From Gammaproteobacteria bacterium (GTDB lineage Bacteria; Gemmatimonadota; Gemmatimonadetes; Longimicrobiales; Gaopeijiaceae): a DNA stretch of 64,000 bases. The notes under the pieces are model-generated. The model was not told where the DNA came from and searched no databases. It saw only the letters and a program-made list of their open reading frames with translations. The stretch lies in contig JAPPJO010000038.1 in NCBI GenBank assembly GCA_028820325.1, positions 1 to 64,000 of the forward strand, given 5' to 3'. Shown here in pieces: positions 50,798-59,663 of this stretch; positions within the stretch are counted from its first letter, which is position 1; each line of letters begins with the position of its first letter. The translations under genes were made by a program, and so were the position numbers.

Positions 50798-52119
50798 CGC
50801 CCCGCCCCAACGGGATCGTTGCGGTACACGCGGCCCGCGCGCATCACGAAGACCACGCGCCCGAGCGCCCCGATGTCTGCGGACGGATCCCCCGCCACCG
50901 CGATCAGGTCGGCCTCGTACCCGGGCTCCACCGCGCCCAGCGACCCGCCCAGCCCGAGCGACTCCGCGGCCAGGCTGGTTGCCGAGACGACCGCCGCCAT
51001 CGGGTCCTGGCCGCCCTCCTCGACGCGGTAGACCAGCTCCTGCCAGTTGTTGCCGTGCGCCCCCGCCACGGCGTCGGTGCCGAACACGATGTCGAGACCC
51101 TCGACGGTCAGCGCCTCCTGGAAGGTGGCGAGCGCGACCGGCACGGCCGCGCGCATCTGCGCGAAACCCTCTTCCGTGTAGTTGCCGATGCCCAGGTACC
51201 GCTCCGCGTTGGCGAAATAGTTGTCGAAGATGACGTGGATGTGCGGGTCGTAGTAGAGCCCGCGCTCGGCGAGCAGCTCGAGTGTGGCCCGGTCCAGCAG
51301 CGCTCCGTGCTCGATCTGCGAGCATCCCGCCCGCGCTGCGCGGCTCGCGCTCTCGGGCCCGTGGGCGTGCACCACCGTGCGCAGGCCGTGCTCGCTCGCC
51401 CGGTCGCACGCGGCGTCGAGCTGCTCCTGGCTGAGCGTCGGCCCGCCTCCCACCCGGATGCTCTCCGAGGCGAAGATCTTGATCACGTCCGCGCCCGCGG
51501 CCGCCATCTCGTCCACATGGGCCCGCATCTCGGCCCGCCCGCCGGTTCCGGCGTTGATCGGGCGGATGGATGTGAGGATGCGCGGCCCCGGGAGCATGCC
51601 TCCGGCGATCGCATTGCGGACCGGGACGTCCTCCGCTCCGCCGACGCTCTGGACGGTAGTGACCCCGCTGTGGAGCATCTTCCACGCGTTCTCGGCCGCG
51701 TAGAGCGCCTGATCCTCGGGGCTGTCGGCCGATGCCGCGGTGTGCAGCCGCCCGGTCTCGCGGTCGAAGTGCCACCCCAGGTGCACGTGCGTGTCGATCA
51801 GGCCGGGCAGCAGGGTCGCCCCGGACAGGTCGTAGACCGTGGCTCCGGTTGTGCTCCCCGCCTCGACCACCGCCTCGATGCGGCCGCCCCGCACCACCAC
51901 CTCGCGCCCGTCCAGCGCCGTGCCGCGCCCGTCGAGCACCCGGTCGGCGCGCAGCACGATCACGCCCTCTTCCGCGCTGCCGCCTCCCGGTGGTCCACCA
52001 GCCGCGTCACCCTGGCCGCCCTCCGGCCCGCCCCCGCCGCAGCCCGCCAGCAGCCACGCGACCGTCCCGATCCACCATGCCGCCGCCCGCCCGCCAGTGT
52101 CGCGTCGAATCGACGTCAT
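50794..52119 (-). CDS. Exported amidohydrolase lipoprotein
   Basis: A 441-residue amidohydrolase-superfamily enzyme with a lipoprotein signal (WWIGTVAWLLAGCGGGG) and a Gly/Ser-rich linker of about 30 residues. ATG 52119 is used since GGAGA lies just upstream; ATG 52140 and 52179 are open too. Metal residues in order: DTHVHLGWH near residue 109, VIKIFASE near residue 214, VHAHG near residue 253, IEHGA near residue 273 and FGTDAVAG near residue 345. It opens a four-gene unit with VOC, Ldh and AstE-like enzymes, but is itself periplasmic or outer-membrane attached, so it would act first on an extracellular substrate. Substrate unknown. Confidence 0.87.
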   Translation of the reverse strand: MTSIRRDTGGRAAAWWIGTVAWLLAGCGGGGPEGGQGDAAGGPPGGGSAEEGVIVLRADRVLDGRGTALDGREVVVRGGRIEAVVEAGSTTGATVYDLSGATLLPGLIDTHVHLGWHFDRETGRLHTAASADSPEDQALYAAENAWKMLHSGVTTVQSVGGAEDVPVRNAIAGGMLPGPRILTSIRPINAGTGGRAEMRAHVDEMAAAGADVIKIFASESIRVGGGPTLSQEQLDAACDRASEHGLRTVVHAHGPESASRAARAGCSQIEHGALLDRATLELLAERGLYYDPHIHVIFDNYFANAERYLGIGNYTEEGFAQMRAAVPVALATFQEALTVEGLDIVFGTDAVAGAHGNNWQELVYRVEEGGQDPMAAVVSATSLAAESLGLGGSLGAVEPGYEADLIAVAGDPSADIGALGRVVFVMRAGRVYRNDPVGAGR

Positions 52120-52342
52120 CGGTCTCCGCATCGGCCGCATCCGGCCGCCCTCGCGTGCTGGACTGGTTTCATCGCTCATCACTCCGTCTCGGGAATGCGC
52201 CACGGCCCGCGCCAACCCGGTTGCGCACCCGCCGGGACCGATCCGCCTCCCTCACCGCTTCCAACGACCCCCGCTTGCCGCCATCTTTCGCCCGGCAAGA
52301 TGCAACGTTACCCGAGGGGACGCGAGTCAGGGGACGGGACCG

Positions 52343-54100
52343 GTGGCGGACGACAAAGGGAAGAAGCGAATCTCCGGCGCCAGCCTCAGGCACGCATTCC
52401 ACGAGATCATCTGGCCTCGGCGCAGGCTGGTTCTGTTCGGCCTCGTGCTCATCCTGATGAACCGGCTGGCCGGGCTCGTCCTTCCCATCTCCACGCGCCC
52501 CCTCATCGACGACGTGATCGCCACCGGCGACCTGCCCGGCCTGTTCCGGCTCCTCGGGGCGGTGGCGCTGGCGGTGGTCGTGCAGGCGGCCACCTCGTAC
52601 ACGCTGACCATGAGGCTGAGCGTCGAAGCGCAGCATCTCATCGCCGAGCTGCGCACGCAGGTGCAGCGGCACGTCCTGAGCCTGCCCGTGCGCGTCTTCG
52701 ACAACACGCGCTCGGGCGATCTGGTGTCGCGCATCATGGAGGACGTCAGGGGCGTGCGGAACCTCGTCGGCACGGGCCTCGTGCAGCTCGTCGGCGGGGT
52801 GATCACCTCCGTGGTGGGCTTCGTATACCTGCTGAGCATCTCTCCCACGATGACGGTGCTCACGCTGGGGCCTCTCGGGGCCTTCGCCTTCATCTCCACC
52901 AAGGCCTTCCGCACGCTCCGGCCCGCGTTTCGCGAGCGCGGCAAGATTCGCGCGGAGGTCACGGGCCGCCTCACCGAATCGCTTGGCGGCATTCGCGTCA
53001 TCAAGGGCTTCCACGCCGGAAGGGCCGAGGGAATGATCTTCCGCGATGGCGTCCTGCGCATCTTCCGCAACATTCGGAAGACGCTCACCACCTCCAGTCT
53101 GGTCACCAGCGCCGGCACGTTCTTCATGGGGATGGCGGGGGTGCTGGTGATGGGGTACGGCGGATGGCTCATCGTTCAGGGCCAGCTCACGGTGGGCGAG
53201 CTCTTCTCCTTCACCTTCCTGCTGGGCTTTCTGATTGCGCCCGTGATCCAGATGGCCAACATCGGCACCCAGATGACGGAGGCCTTCGCCGGCCTCGACC
53301 GCACCGCCGAACTGCTCTCCTGGCCGACGGAGGACGATGATCCGAAGCGGGTCGTGGAGATGCCGTCCATCCGGGGCCGGCTGCGCTTCGAGGATGTCCA
53401 CTTCCGGTATGAGGAAGACAAGCCCGTGCTGCGGGGCATCAGCTTCGACGTCGAACCCGGCACCGTGGTGGCGCTGGTGGGCAGTTCGGGATCCGGCAAG
53501 TCGACCATGGCCAGCCTGGCCGCTTCCTTCCTGACGCCCGACGAAGGCCGCGTGCTGGTTGACGATGTCGACCTGAGCGAGGTGCGGCTGCCGAGCTACC
53601 GCAACCAACTGGGGCTGGTGCTCCAGGACGACTTCCTCTTCGACGGCACCATCAGCGAAAACCTGCTCTTCGCGCGCCCGGACGCGAGTGGGGATGAGGT
53701 GCGGCACGCCGCCGGGCAGGCGTTCGTCACCGAGTTCAGCGACCGCTTCCCGGAAGGGCTCGACACCGTGATCGGCGAACGCGGGGTCAAGCTCTCGGGC
53801 GGCCAGCGCCAGCGGGTCACCATCGCCCGGGCGATTCTCGCCAACCCGCGTCTCCTTTTTCTCGACGAGGCGACCTCCAGCCTGGACACCGAGAGCGAGG
53901 CCCTCATCCAGGCTTCCCTCGCCCAGCTTCTGCGGGGACGCACCACTCTGGTGATCGCGCACCGGCTGTCGACCATTCGGCGCGCCGACCTCATCCTGGT
54001 GCTGGAGGAAGGCCGCATCGTCGAGCGTGGCCGACACGAAGATCTCATCTCGCGCCGGGGACGCTACCACGAACTCTACACGGTCCAGGCGAGGATTTGA
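52343..54100 (+). CDS. ABC exporter, fused permease-ATPase (MsbA/MDR-like)
   Basis: A 585-residue half-transporter. Residues 20-310 hold six helices, with GDLVSRIMEDV near residue 130 (coupling region) and RAEVTGRLTESLGGIRVIKGF near residue 210. The ATPase has Walker A VGSSGSGKST near residue 375, Q-loop GLVLQDDFLFDGTISENLLF near 430, signature [18 protein letters not shown] near 482, Walker B LLFLDEATSSLD near 505 and the His switch AHRLSTI near 537. It should form a homodimer exporting lipid, peptide or drug. GTG 52343 is taken as the start, VADDKGKKRISG; the frame is open far upstream but that part reads as shadow. It is divergent from the amidohydrolase operon. Confidence 0.9.
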   Translation: MADDKGKKRISGASLRHAFHEIIWPRRRLVLFGLVLILMNRLAGLVLPISTRPLIDDVIATGDLPGLFRLLGAVALAVVVQAATSYTLTMRLSVEAQHLIAELRTQVQRHVLSLPVRVFDNTRSGDLVSRIMEDVRGVRNLVGTGLVQLVGGVITSVVGFVYLLSISPTMTVLTLGPLGAFAFISTKAFRTLRPAFRERGKIRAEVTGRLTESLGGIRVIKGFHAGRAEGMIFRDGVLRIFRNIRKTLTTSSLVTSAGTFFMGMAGVLVMGYGGWLIVQGQLTVGELFSFTFLLGFLIAPVIQMANIGTQMTEAFAGLDRTAELLSWPTEDDDPKRVVEMPSIRGRLRFEDVHFRYEEDKPVLRGISFDVEPGTVVALVGSSGSGKSTMASLAASFLTPDEGRVLVDDVDLSEVRLPSYRNQLGLVLQDDFLFDGTISENLLFARPDASGDEVRHAAGQAFVTEFSDRFPEGLDTVIGERGVKLSGGQRQRVTIARAILANPRLLFLDEATSSLDTESEALIQASLAQLLRGRTTLVIAHRLSTIRRADLILVLEEGRIVERGRHEDLISRRGRYHELYTVQARI

Positions 54101-54352
54101 GAGCGGTATGAGACTTGCGTTTCCGGTGCATTGCCTGAAAACTGATGTTAGCCCCGACGGGTGTCCGAAGCATGTGGCCGGAGGCATTATGTCGCTTCCA
54201 GAAGGCGTTTTGTCGTTTTCCCGGGAACCTGTCCGTAACTCCTGGGTGTGCAATCCAAACATCGCGACCCGAAGTTGCCGTCTTGCGGCAGGTCGGAGTC
54301 GCTGAGTCGCATTGATTACGTCCCGTTTTCATTCATCAGGAGGGTCTTCCGA

Positions 54353-57292
54353 ATGAGCTTGCCCGCAAGTAACTCGAATCGATTCCTCAAGCTGACCGCG
54401 TTCATGCTCCTGTTCGCGGCGCTACCCGCAGCGGCGCACGCCCAGGGCTCCCTCGAGGGCACGGTGCGCGATGCCGCGACCAACCAGGGAGTCGTCGGCG
54501 CGCAGGTGTTCATCTCCGCGCTGAACATCGGCAGCCTGACCGACAACGACGGTTCCTTCAGCATCGGCGGCGTTCCCGCCGGGTCGCACATCGTCGAGAT
54601 CCAGCTGATCGGCTACGCCGCCGAGCGGCAGGAAGTGACCATCACGGCCGGGCAGGCGACGCAACTGGACGTGATCCTGAGCGAGGAGGCCATCACGCTC
54701 GGGGGCATCGTCGCCATCGGAACGCGGGCGCGGCCGCGCACGGTGACCGAGTCCGCGGTGCCCATCGACGTGATCCCGAACGCGGAGATCGTCAACCAGG
54801 GCGACAACGACTTCGCCAACCTGCTCCGCAACGTGGTGCCGTCGTTCAACGTGAACATCCAGCCCATCAGCGACGCGGCCACTTTCGCCCGTCCGGCGAA
54901 CCTGCGCGGCCTCGCGCCCGACCACACGCTGATTCTGTTGAACGGCAAGCGGCGCCACCGCACGGCGGTCATCACCTGGTACGGCAACGGCCTCGCCGAC
55001 GGATCGCAGGGCCCGGACCTCGCGATGATTCCGGGGTTGGCGCTGGAGCAGGCCGAGGTGCTGCGCGACGGCGCGGCGGCCCAGTACGGCTCCGACGCCA
55101 TCGCGGGGGTGATGAACTTCATCCTCAAGAACGACCGGTCCGGCGGCGCCATCGAGATCAAGACGGGCGGAAACATGATGTCGCGGACCGGGGCGCGCTT
55201 CGAGGACGGCACGATCCCCGGCGACGGTGAGATGTACAGCATCGCGGGCAACTTCGGCCTGCCGCTCGGGGAGAACGGCTTCCTCAACCTGACCGGCGAA
55301 TACGGCAACGCCAATCCCACCGACCGCAGCACGCAGCGCCGGGACGCGGTAGGGTTGGTCGTCCACGAGGGCAACACGAGCGTGCGCACGCCCGCGCAGA
55401 TCTGGGGCTCCCCCCAGGTCAGCGACGAACTCAAGATCTGGGCGAACACCGGCTACCTGTTCAGCGACGCCCTCTCGTTCTACGGACACGCCAACTACGT
55501 GAGCAAGCAGGTTGAGGGCGGGTTCTACTTCCGGAACCCCGGCACCCGCAGCGGCGTGTTCGCCACCTCCGGCTGCCCGCGCTATTTCGGCGACCAGCCA
55601 TGCGATCCGGAATGGGAGCGGTCCATCCTTCTGGTCGGAGACCTGCTCGAGGCCCAGGGCGGCATGATGGGCGCGGCCGGTTGCCCCAGGGTGCTGGTCG
55701 ACCCCGCGAGCGGGACCATCAGGGACCGTGAGGCGTTCAACCAGGTCATGGCCAACCCCAACTGCTTCACCTTCCGGAAGATCTTCCCCGGAGGCTTCAC
55801 GCCTCAGTTCGGCGCCTACGTGCTCGACGGCTCCGCAGTGGCGGGCCTCAGGGGCACCAGCGGGCGCCTGGACTGGGACGGCAGCGTGGCCTGGGGCAAG
55901 TCCAACATGGACTTCTACATGTACAACACGGTCAACGCCTCGCTCGGGCCGGACCAGCCTTGCAGCACCGAGGGCGCCTCGGTCGCGGTGCCGGACCAGC
56001 CCTGCACGCCGTACTTCAGCCCCGGCATCTACGACCAGCAGGAAGTCAACCTGAACTTCGACGTCTCCTACGCGGTGAACGAGCGCGTGAACCTCGCGGG
56101 CGGCGCCGAATGGAGGAACGAGCGTTTCGAGATCGTCCCGGGCGACCAGGCTTCCTGGACCGAGGGACCGCTCGCCAGCCAGGGCTTCACTCCGGGGTCG
56201 AACGGATTCACCGGCTTCGGTCCGCTGACCGAGGGTGTGTGGAACCGGAGCAACGTGGCGACCTACGGCGACCTGGAGATCCGGGAGCCGGAAGGTGCGT
56301 GGACCTTCGGCCTGGCGGCCCGCTACGAGAACTTCTCGGACTTCGGCAGCACGCTGAACGGCAAGATCTCCGCCCGCACCAGGGTCTCTGAGGGCTTCGC
56401 CCTTCGCGCTAGCGCGAGCACGGGGTTCCGCGCCCCCACGCCGGGGCAGTCCAACGCGTTCAACATCTCCACGATCTACGACCCGGTCATCATGGACCTG
56501 ACCAACAACGGCACCATCCCCTCCACCTCCGATCTGGCCGTGGAGTACGGGGGCGAACCGCTGGTGCCGGAGACCTCGGTCAACCTGGCCGTGGGCGCCG
56601 TGGTCGAGAGCGGCAACTTCAACATGTCGTTCGACGCCTATCAGATCAGCATGTCCGACCGGCTGACCTTCACGCAGGACTTCAGCCTCAGTCCCATGGA
56701 CATCGACCGCCTGCTCGCCGAAGGCATCATCCGCCCGGGCGGCGTGCTCGCCAGATTCCGCTTCTTCATCAACGACTTCTCGACGCGCAGCCAGGGCATC
56801 GACTGGGTGGCCGCGTACCGGGTGGCGGGCGGCGACGGTTCCGGCACCACCTTCAGCACCGCCTGGAACGTCAACCGCACCACCGTGACCGAGTTCAATC
56901 CGCAGACGCTGAGCTCGGGCCGAATCCGCATTCTGGAGGAGGGACTGCCGAATCTGCGCGCCAACGTCTCGGTGAACCACAACTTCGCCAGCGGCATGCG
57001 CCTCCTGGTGCGGGCCAGCCACTGGGGCGGCTACTACGATGGCGAGCAGCCCTACTACGAGAGCGACTCCAGCAACACGATCGACTACCCGTCCCGCGTC
57101 CTCTTCGACGTGGAGGGGGCCTATTCCCTCAGCGACAACTGGATGCTGACTGTGGGATCCCAGAACGTCCTCAACACGAAGCCTCAGGAATACCCGGGCG
57201 CGGCGGACGGCGTCGGCAACCGGTTCGGCCAGTTCACGCCCTTCGGCTTCAACGGGGCCTTCGTCTACACCAAGCTGGGGTACACGTGGTAA
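54353..57292 (+). CDS. TonB-dependent outer-membrane receptor with carboxypeptidase-regulatory-like domain
   Basis: A 979-residue receptor. ATG 54353 has AGGAGG 9 bases upstream and starts a signal peptide ending AHAQ. The domain after it (GSLEGTVRDAATNQGVVGAQVFI to about residue 110) is the CarboxypepD_reg-like fold common in Bacteroidota and Gemmatimonadota receptors. The plug spans about residues 120-260 (TVTESAVPIDVIPNAEI and DHTLILLNGKRRHR, GAAAQYGSDAIAGVMNFIL). The barrel follows, with a long middle insertion around residues 410-520 containing several Cys, and ends FNGAFVYTKLGYTW with a terminal aromatic residue. It takes up an unidentified large substrate. A strong terminator at 57332 ends the transcript. 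Confidence 0.93.
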   Translation: MSLPASNSNRFLKLTAFMLLFAALPAAAHAQGSLEGTVRDAATNQGVVGAQVFISALNIGSLTDNDGSFSIGGVPAGSHIVEIQLIGYAAERQEVTITAGQATQLDVILSEEAITLGGIVAIGTRARPRTVTESAVPIDVIPNAEIVNQGDNDFANLLRNVVPSFNVNIQPISDAATFARPANLRGLAPDHTLILLNGKRRHRTAVITWYGNGLADGSQGPDLAMIPGLALEQAEVLRDGAAAQYGSDAIAGVMNFILKNDRSGGAIEIKTGGNMMSRTGARFEDGTIPGDGEMYSIAGNFGLPLGENGFLNLTGEYGNANPTDRSTQRRDAVGLVVHEGNTSVRTPAQIWGSPQVSDELKIWANTGYLFSDALSFYGHANYVSKQVEGGFYFRNPGTRSGVFATSGCPRYFGDQPCDPEWERSILLVGDLLEAQGGMMGAAGCPRVLVDPASGTIRDREAFNQVMANPNCFTFRKIFPGGFTPQFGAYVLDGSAVAGLRGTSGRLDWDGSVAWGKSNMDFYMYNTVNASLGPDQPCSTEGASVAVPDQPCTPYFSPGIYDQQEVNLNFDVSYAVNERVNLAGGAEWRNERFEIVPGDQASWTEGPLASQGFTPGSNGFTGFGPLTEGVWNRSNVATYGDLEIREPEGAWTFGLAARYENFSDFGSTLNGKISARTRVSEGFALRASASTGFRAPTPGQSNAFNISTIYDPVIMDLTNNGTIPSTSDLAVEYGGEPLVPETSVNLAVGAVVESGNFNMSFDAYQISMSDRLTFTQDFSLSPMDIDRLLAEGIIRPGGVLARFRFFINDFSTRSQGIDWVAAYRVAGGDGSGTTFSTAWNVNRTTVTEFNPQTLSSGRIRILEEGLPNLRANVSVNHNFASGMRLLVRASHWGGYYDGEQPYYESDSSNTIDYPSRVLFDVEGAYSLSDNWMLTVGSQNVLNTKPQEYPGAADGVGNRFGQFTPFGFNGAFVYTKLGYTW

Positions 57293-57331
57293 CGCGCAGC
57301 TGATCCGCCATCGGCGGAAGCAGCATCACAA

Positions 57332-57373
57332 GGCCCCGGAAGGTTGCACGGCGACCTTCCGGGGCCGTTCTTT
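57332..57373 (+). terminator. Rho-independent terminator after the TonB receptor gene
   Basis: GGCCCCGGAAGGT, a 9-base loop, ACCTTCCGGGGCC: a perfect 13-bp GC-rich stem followed by GTTCTTT. It lies 39 bases after the receptor stop and only 8 bases before the start of the next gene, so that gene must rely on read-through or another promoter. Confidence 0.85.
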
Positions 57374-57381
57374 GGAGAGTG

Positions 57382-58473
57382 ATGTCTCTGTCCAGGCCCA
57401 TCCCCCGCCTCCTGGCCTTCGCGCTGCCGGTCGCCACCGGCTGCGTTTCGTCTTCGGCGCTCGAGCTGTATCGGACCGGCGAAGCCGCCTGCTACGATCG
57501 TTCCGCCGAGCCCCAGACCGCCGTCGTCGATTCCCACCTTCACTTCCGTCCCTTCGGGGGTCCGGAGATCCCCTTCGAGGAACTCGTCGGGTACCTGGAG
57601 GAGACGGGCGTGCTGTTCGCCAACGTCTACGGGATCGGCCAGACGCTTCCGGACTTCTCGTCCTGCACCTACTACCTGGACTGTCCCGGCACACCGTTGA
57701 CTCCGTCGCCGCAAAACGATGTCGCCAACGCCGCCGGGTACCTGGCAAGCCCGTTCGCGCGCGTCCATCTGACGATGTCGATGACGTTCCCCGATCTGGC
57801 GCGCCCCGCCACCATCCTCCCTGAAATGCATCGCCTGGAGGAGGAATATCCGGGCGTCTTCTCGTGGATGGGCGAGGTCAACCTGGCGAAGCAGGCCGTG
57901 TTCGCGAACGGCCGCGGGGCGGTTCCGCGCGAAGTGCTCGACGACTGGGCGCCGTTCATGGCCGCGCTCCGGGACCGGGACATGCCGCTTGCGATCCACT
58001 CCGACCTGGGCAACGACGAAGATCCGACCCTCTATCTTCCGCTGATGGACGAGGCGCTCGGCCTGTATCCGGACAATGACATCGTGTGGGTGCACATGGG
58101 GCTGTCGCGGGAGCTGACGCGGATGGCCCCGGCCGAGCACATCGCGATCATGGAGTCGATGCTGGACCGCCATCCCCGCCTGATGCTCGATATCTCCTGG
58201 CGGGTGCTGGACGACGCCTATTTCTCGGATCCCGAGGCGAGGGCACCCTACGTGCGGTTCCTGAACGAGTACTCGGAGCGCGTTCTTCCGGGGACGGACT
58301 TTCTGGCTTCCAGGGACAAGGACTTCGAGGTCTACCGCACCGAGCTGGAAGTCACCAGCCGCATCCTGCGCTATCTGGACGACACCGCCTTCCGCAACAT
58401 CGCGCTCGGCCAGAACTACTTTCGCCTGCTGGGGCTGGACTACACGGCGCCGAGGATATGCGCGGGGGCCTGA
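57382..58473 (+). CDS. Amidohydrolase-2-like metal-dependent hydrolase, lipoprotein
   Basis: A 363-residue exported enzyme. ATG 57382 follows GGAGAG; GTG 57379 directly before it is an alternative. The signal ends in a lipobox PVATGC. The TIM-barrel metal residues are DSHLHFRPF (HxH) near residue 53, MPLAIHSDLGN near residue 210, WVHMGLS near residue 239 and LPGTDFLAS near residue 308. Pairs of Cys (AACYD and SSCTYYLDC) suggest a disulphide-stabilised periplasmic form. Members cleave C-C or C-N bonds of cyclic or aromatic acids. It starts just past a terminator and could be transcribed by read-through from the receptor gene. Confidence 0.8.
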   Translation: MSLSRPIPRLLAFALPVATGCVSSSALELYRTGEAACYDRSAEPQTAVVDSHLHFRPFGGPEIPFEELVGYLEETGVLFANVYGIGQTLPDFSSCTYYLDCPGTPLTPSPQNDVANAAGYLASPFARVHLTMSMTFPDLARPATILPEMHRLEEEYPGVFSWMGEVNLAKQAVFANGRGAVPREVLDDWAPFMAALRDRDMPLAIHSDLGNDEDPTLYLPLMDEALGLYPDNDIVWVHMGLSRELTRMAPAEHIAIMESMLDRHPRLMLDISWRVLDDAYFSDPEARAPYVRFLNEYSERVLPGTDFLASRDKDFEVYRTELEVTSRILRYLDDTAFRNIALGQNYFRLLGLDYTAPRICAGA

Positions 58474-58513
58474 GAGAGCCCCGGAACGGCGGCGGCGCCC
58501 GGCGGGATTGCCG

Positions 58514-59308
58514 CTACAGCCGGGCTCGTATCTCCCACAGATCCGGAAACACCGGCTTGTTGAGCGTCGTGGCCAGGTAGCGGGACCCCGCGGATCCGCC
58601 GGTTCCAGGCTTATGGCCGATGGTCCGCTGCACCATCTTCATGTGGCGGTAGCGCCATTCCTGCAGCCCCTCGTCCAGGTCCACCAGGCGCTCGCACAAC
58701 TGCGCGTTGCGGGCGTCCCCGCGATAGATGCGGATCAGGACCTCCTGCATGGCCTCGTCCGTCACCACCGGCCGCGTCACGTCCCGCTCCAGGCTTGTGC
58801 CCGGAACCTCGTATCCTTCCGCGGCCAGGTAGCGGAGGAAGCAGTCCCACAACGTGGGCGCGCTCCAGCGGCGCTCGAGATCCAGCCGCGCGCGGCTCCC
58901 CGGTTCGAAGCGCTTCATGGCGGCCCTGTGCTTCCAGCCGAGGCAGAACTCGAGAGCGCGGAACTGGTCGGACTGGAAGCCGCTGGCGGTGTCGAGATGG
59001 TCGCGGAAGGTCAGGAACTCGACGGGGCTCATGGTCTCGAGGATGTCGAGCTGCGCGACCAGCACCTTGAGGATGGTGAGGATGCGCTTGAGCGTATGCT
59101 GAGCCCGTGGCGCGTCTCCGTCTTCGAGCAGGCGACAGCAGTAGTCCATCTCGTGGAGGAGCACCTTGAACCACAGCTCGTAGACCTGGTGGATGACGAT
59201 GAACAGCATCTCGTCGTGCTCAACGTCGTCCCTCGGCTTCTGGAGCCGGAGCAGCTCATCCAGCCTGAGATAGCGCTCGTAGTTGACGGCTTCGGGGTTG
59301 CGGGTCAC
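58514..59308 (-). CDS. kynA: Tryptophan 2,3-dioxygenase
   Basis: A 264-residue haem enzyme that converts L-tryptophan to N-formylkynurenine. Signature segments are HDEMLFIVIHQVYELWFK near residue 32, with the distal His, FLTFRDHLDTASGFQSDQFR near residue 100, and the haem-ligand region EWRYRHMKMVQRTIG followed by GTGGSAGSRYL near residue 218. Length and all key residues are normal for bacterial TDO. ATG 59308 overlaps the stop of a small upstream gene as ATGA. No formamidase is adjacent; a kynureninase-like gene is encoded 11 kb to the left. Confidence 0.95.
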   Translation of the reverse strand: MTRNPEAVNYERYLRLDELLRLQKPRDDVEHDEMLFIVIHQVYELWFKVLLHEMDYCCRLLEDGDAPRAQHTLKRILTILKVLVAQLDILETMSPVEFLTFRDHLDTASGFQSDQFRALEFCLGWKHRAAMKRFEPGSRARLDLERRWSAPTLWDCFLRYLAAEGYEVPGTSLERDVTRPVVTDEAMQEVLIRIYRGDARNAQLCERLVDLDEGLQEWRYRHMKMVQRTIGHKPGTGGSAGSRYLATTLNKPVFPDLWEIRARL

Positions 59309-59556
59309 TCGCTGAGCCTCGGGGGTTCCTCCAGGTAGCCTTCCTCGATGAGGATGGCCTCGATCTCGTGCCAGACGGCGAGCTGGCTGTCGTGGGCGCC
59401 GTCATGTTCCAGCGCGACCTCGGAGATCCGCCCTTCCCATTCGTTGACGAGGTAGAGCGCGTCCAGGACCTCGTCGTCCTCTTCCGACTCCGCGGCGCCG
59501 TGCGCCTCCAGAACCAGAAGCACGTCCGCGGAGGTGACGTGATAGGCAAAACTCAG
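59305..59556 (-). CDS. Small acidic protein preceding tryptophan 2,3-dioxygenase
   Basis: About 83 residues. The first standard start is GTG 59523 (72 residues), but the frame continues coding-like upstream (LSFAYHVTSADVLL), and a CTG at 59556 has GGGAGG six bases before it, so I take CTG as the more likely start. The protein is acidic (HGAAESEEDDEVLDALYLVNEWEGRISEVALEHDGAHD) and ends EIEAILIEEGYLEEPPRL. I do not recognise a family. Its stop overlaps the kynA start as ATGA; a role as a partner or stabiliser of TDO is inference. Confidence 0.55.
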   Translation of the reverse strand: MSFAYHVTSADVLLVLEAHGAAESEEDDEVLDALYLVNEWEGRISEVALEHDGAHDSQLAVWHEIEAILIEEGYLEEPPRLSE

Positions 59557-59663
59557 GTCGCACCTCCCGCGGATCGTGCCTCCGGCGGGCCCTCGGTTGG
59601 CCGCCGTGATCGTGGCCCTCAGCAGACGTTCCTCGGGAAGGACTCCGTGACAGCCCGGTTAAT

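Noticed and set aside
52169..54262. A 697-codon minus-strand frame opposite the ABC exporter
   Set aside because: No recognisable motif, while the plus strand has full Walker A, signature and Walker B.
54422..57022. An 866-codon open frame opposite the TonB receptor
   Set aside because: Low-complexity Arg/Ala/His-rich translation, exactly antisense to a well-supported gene.
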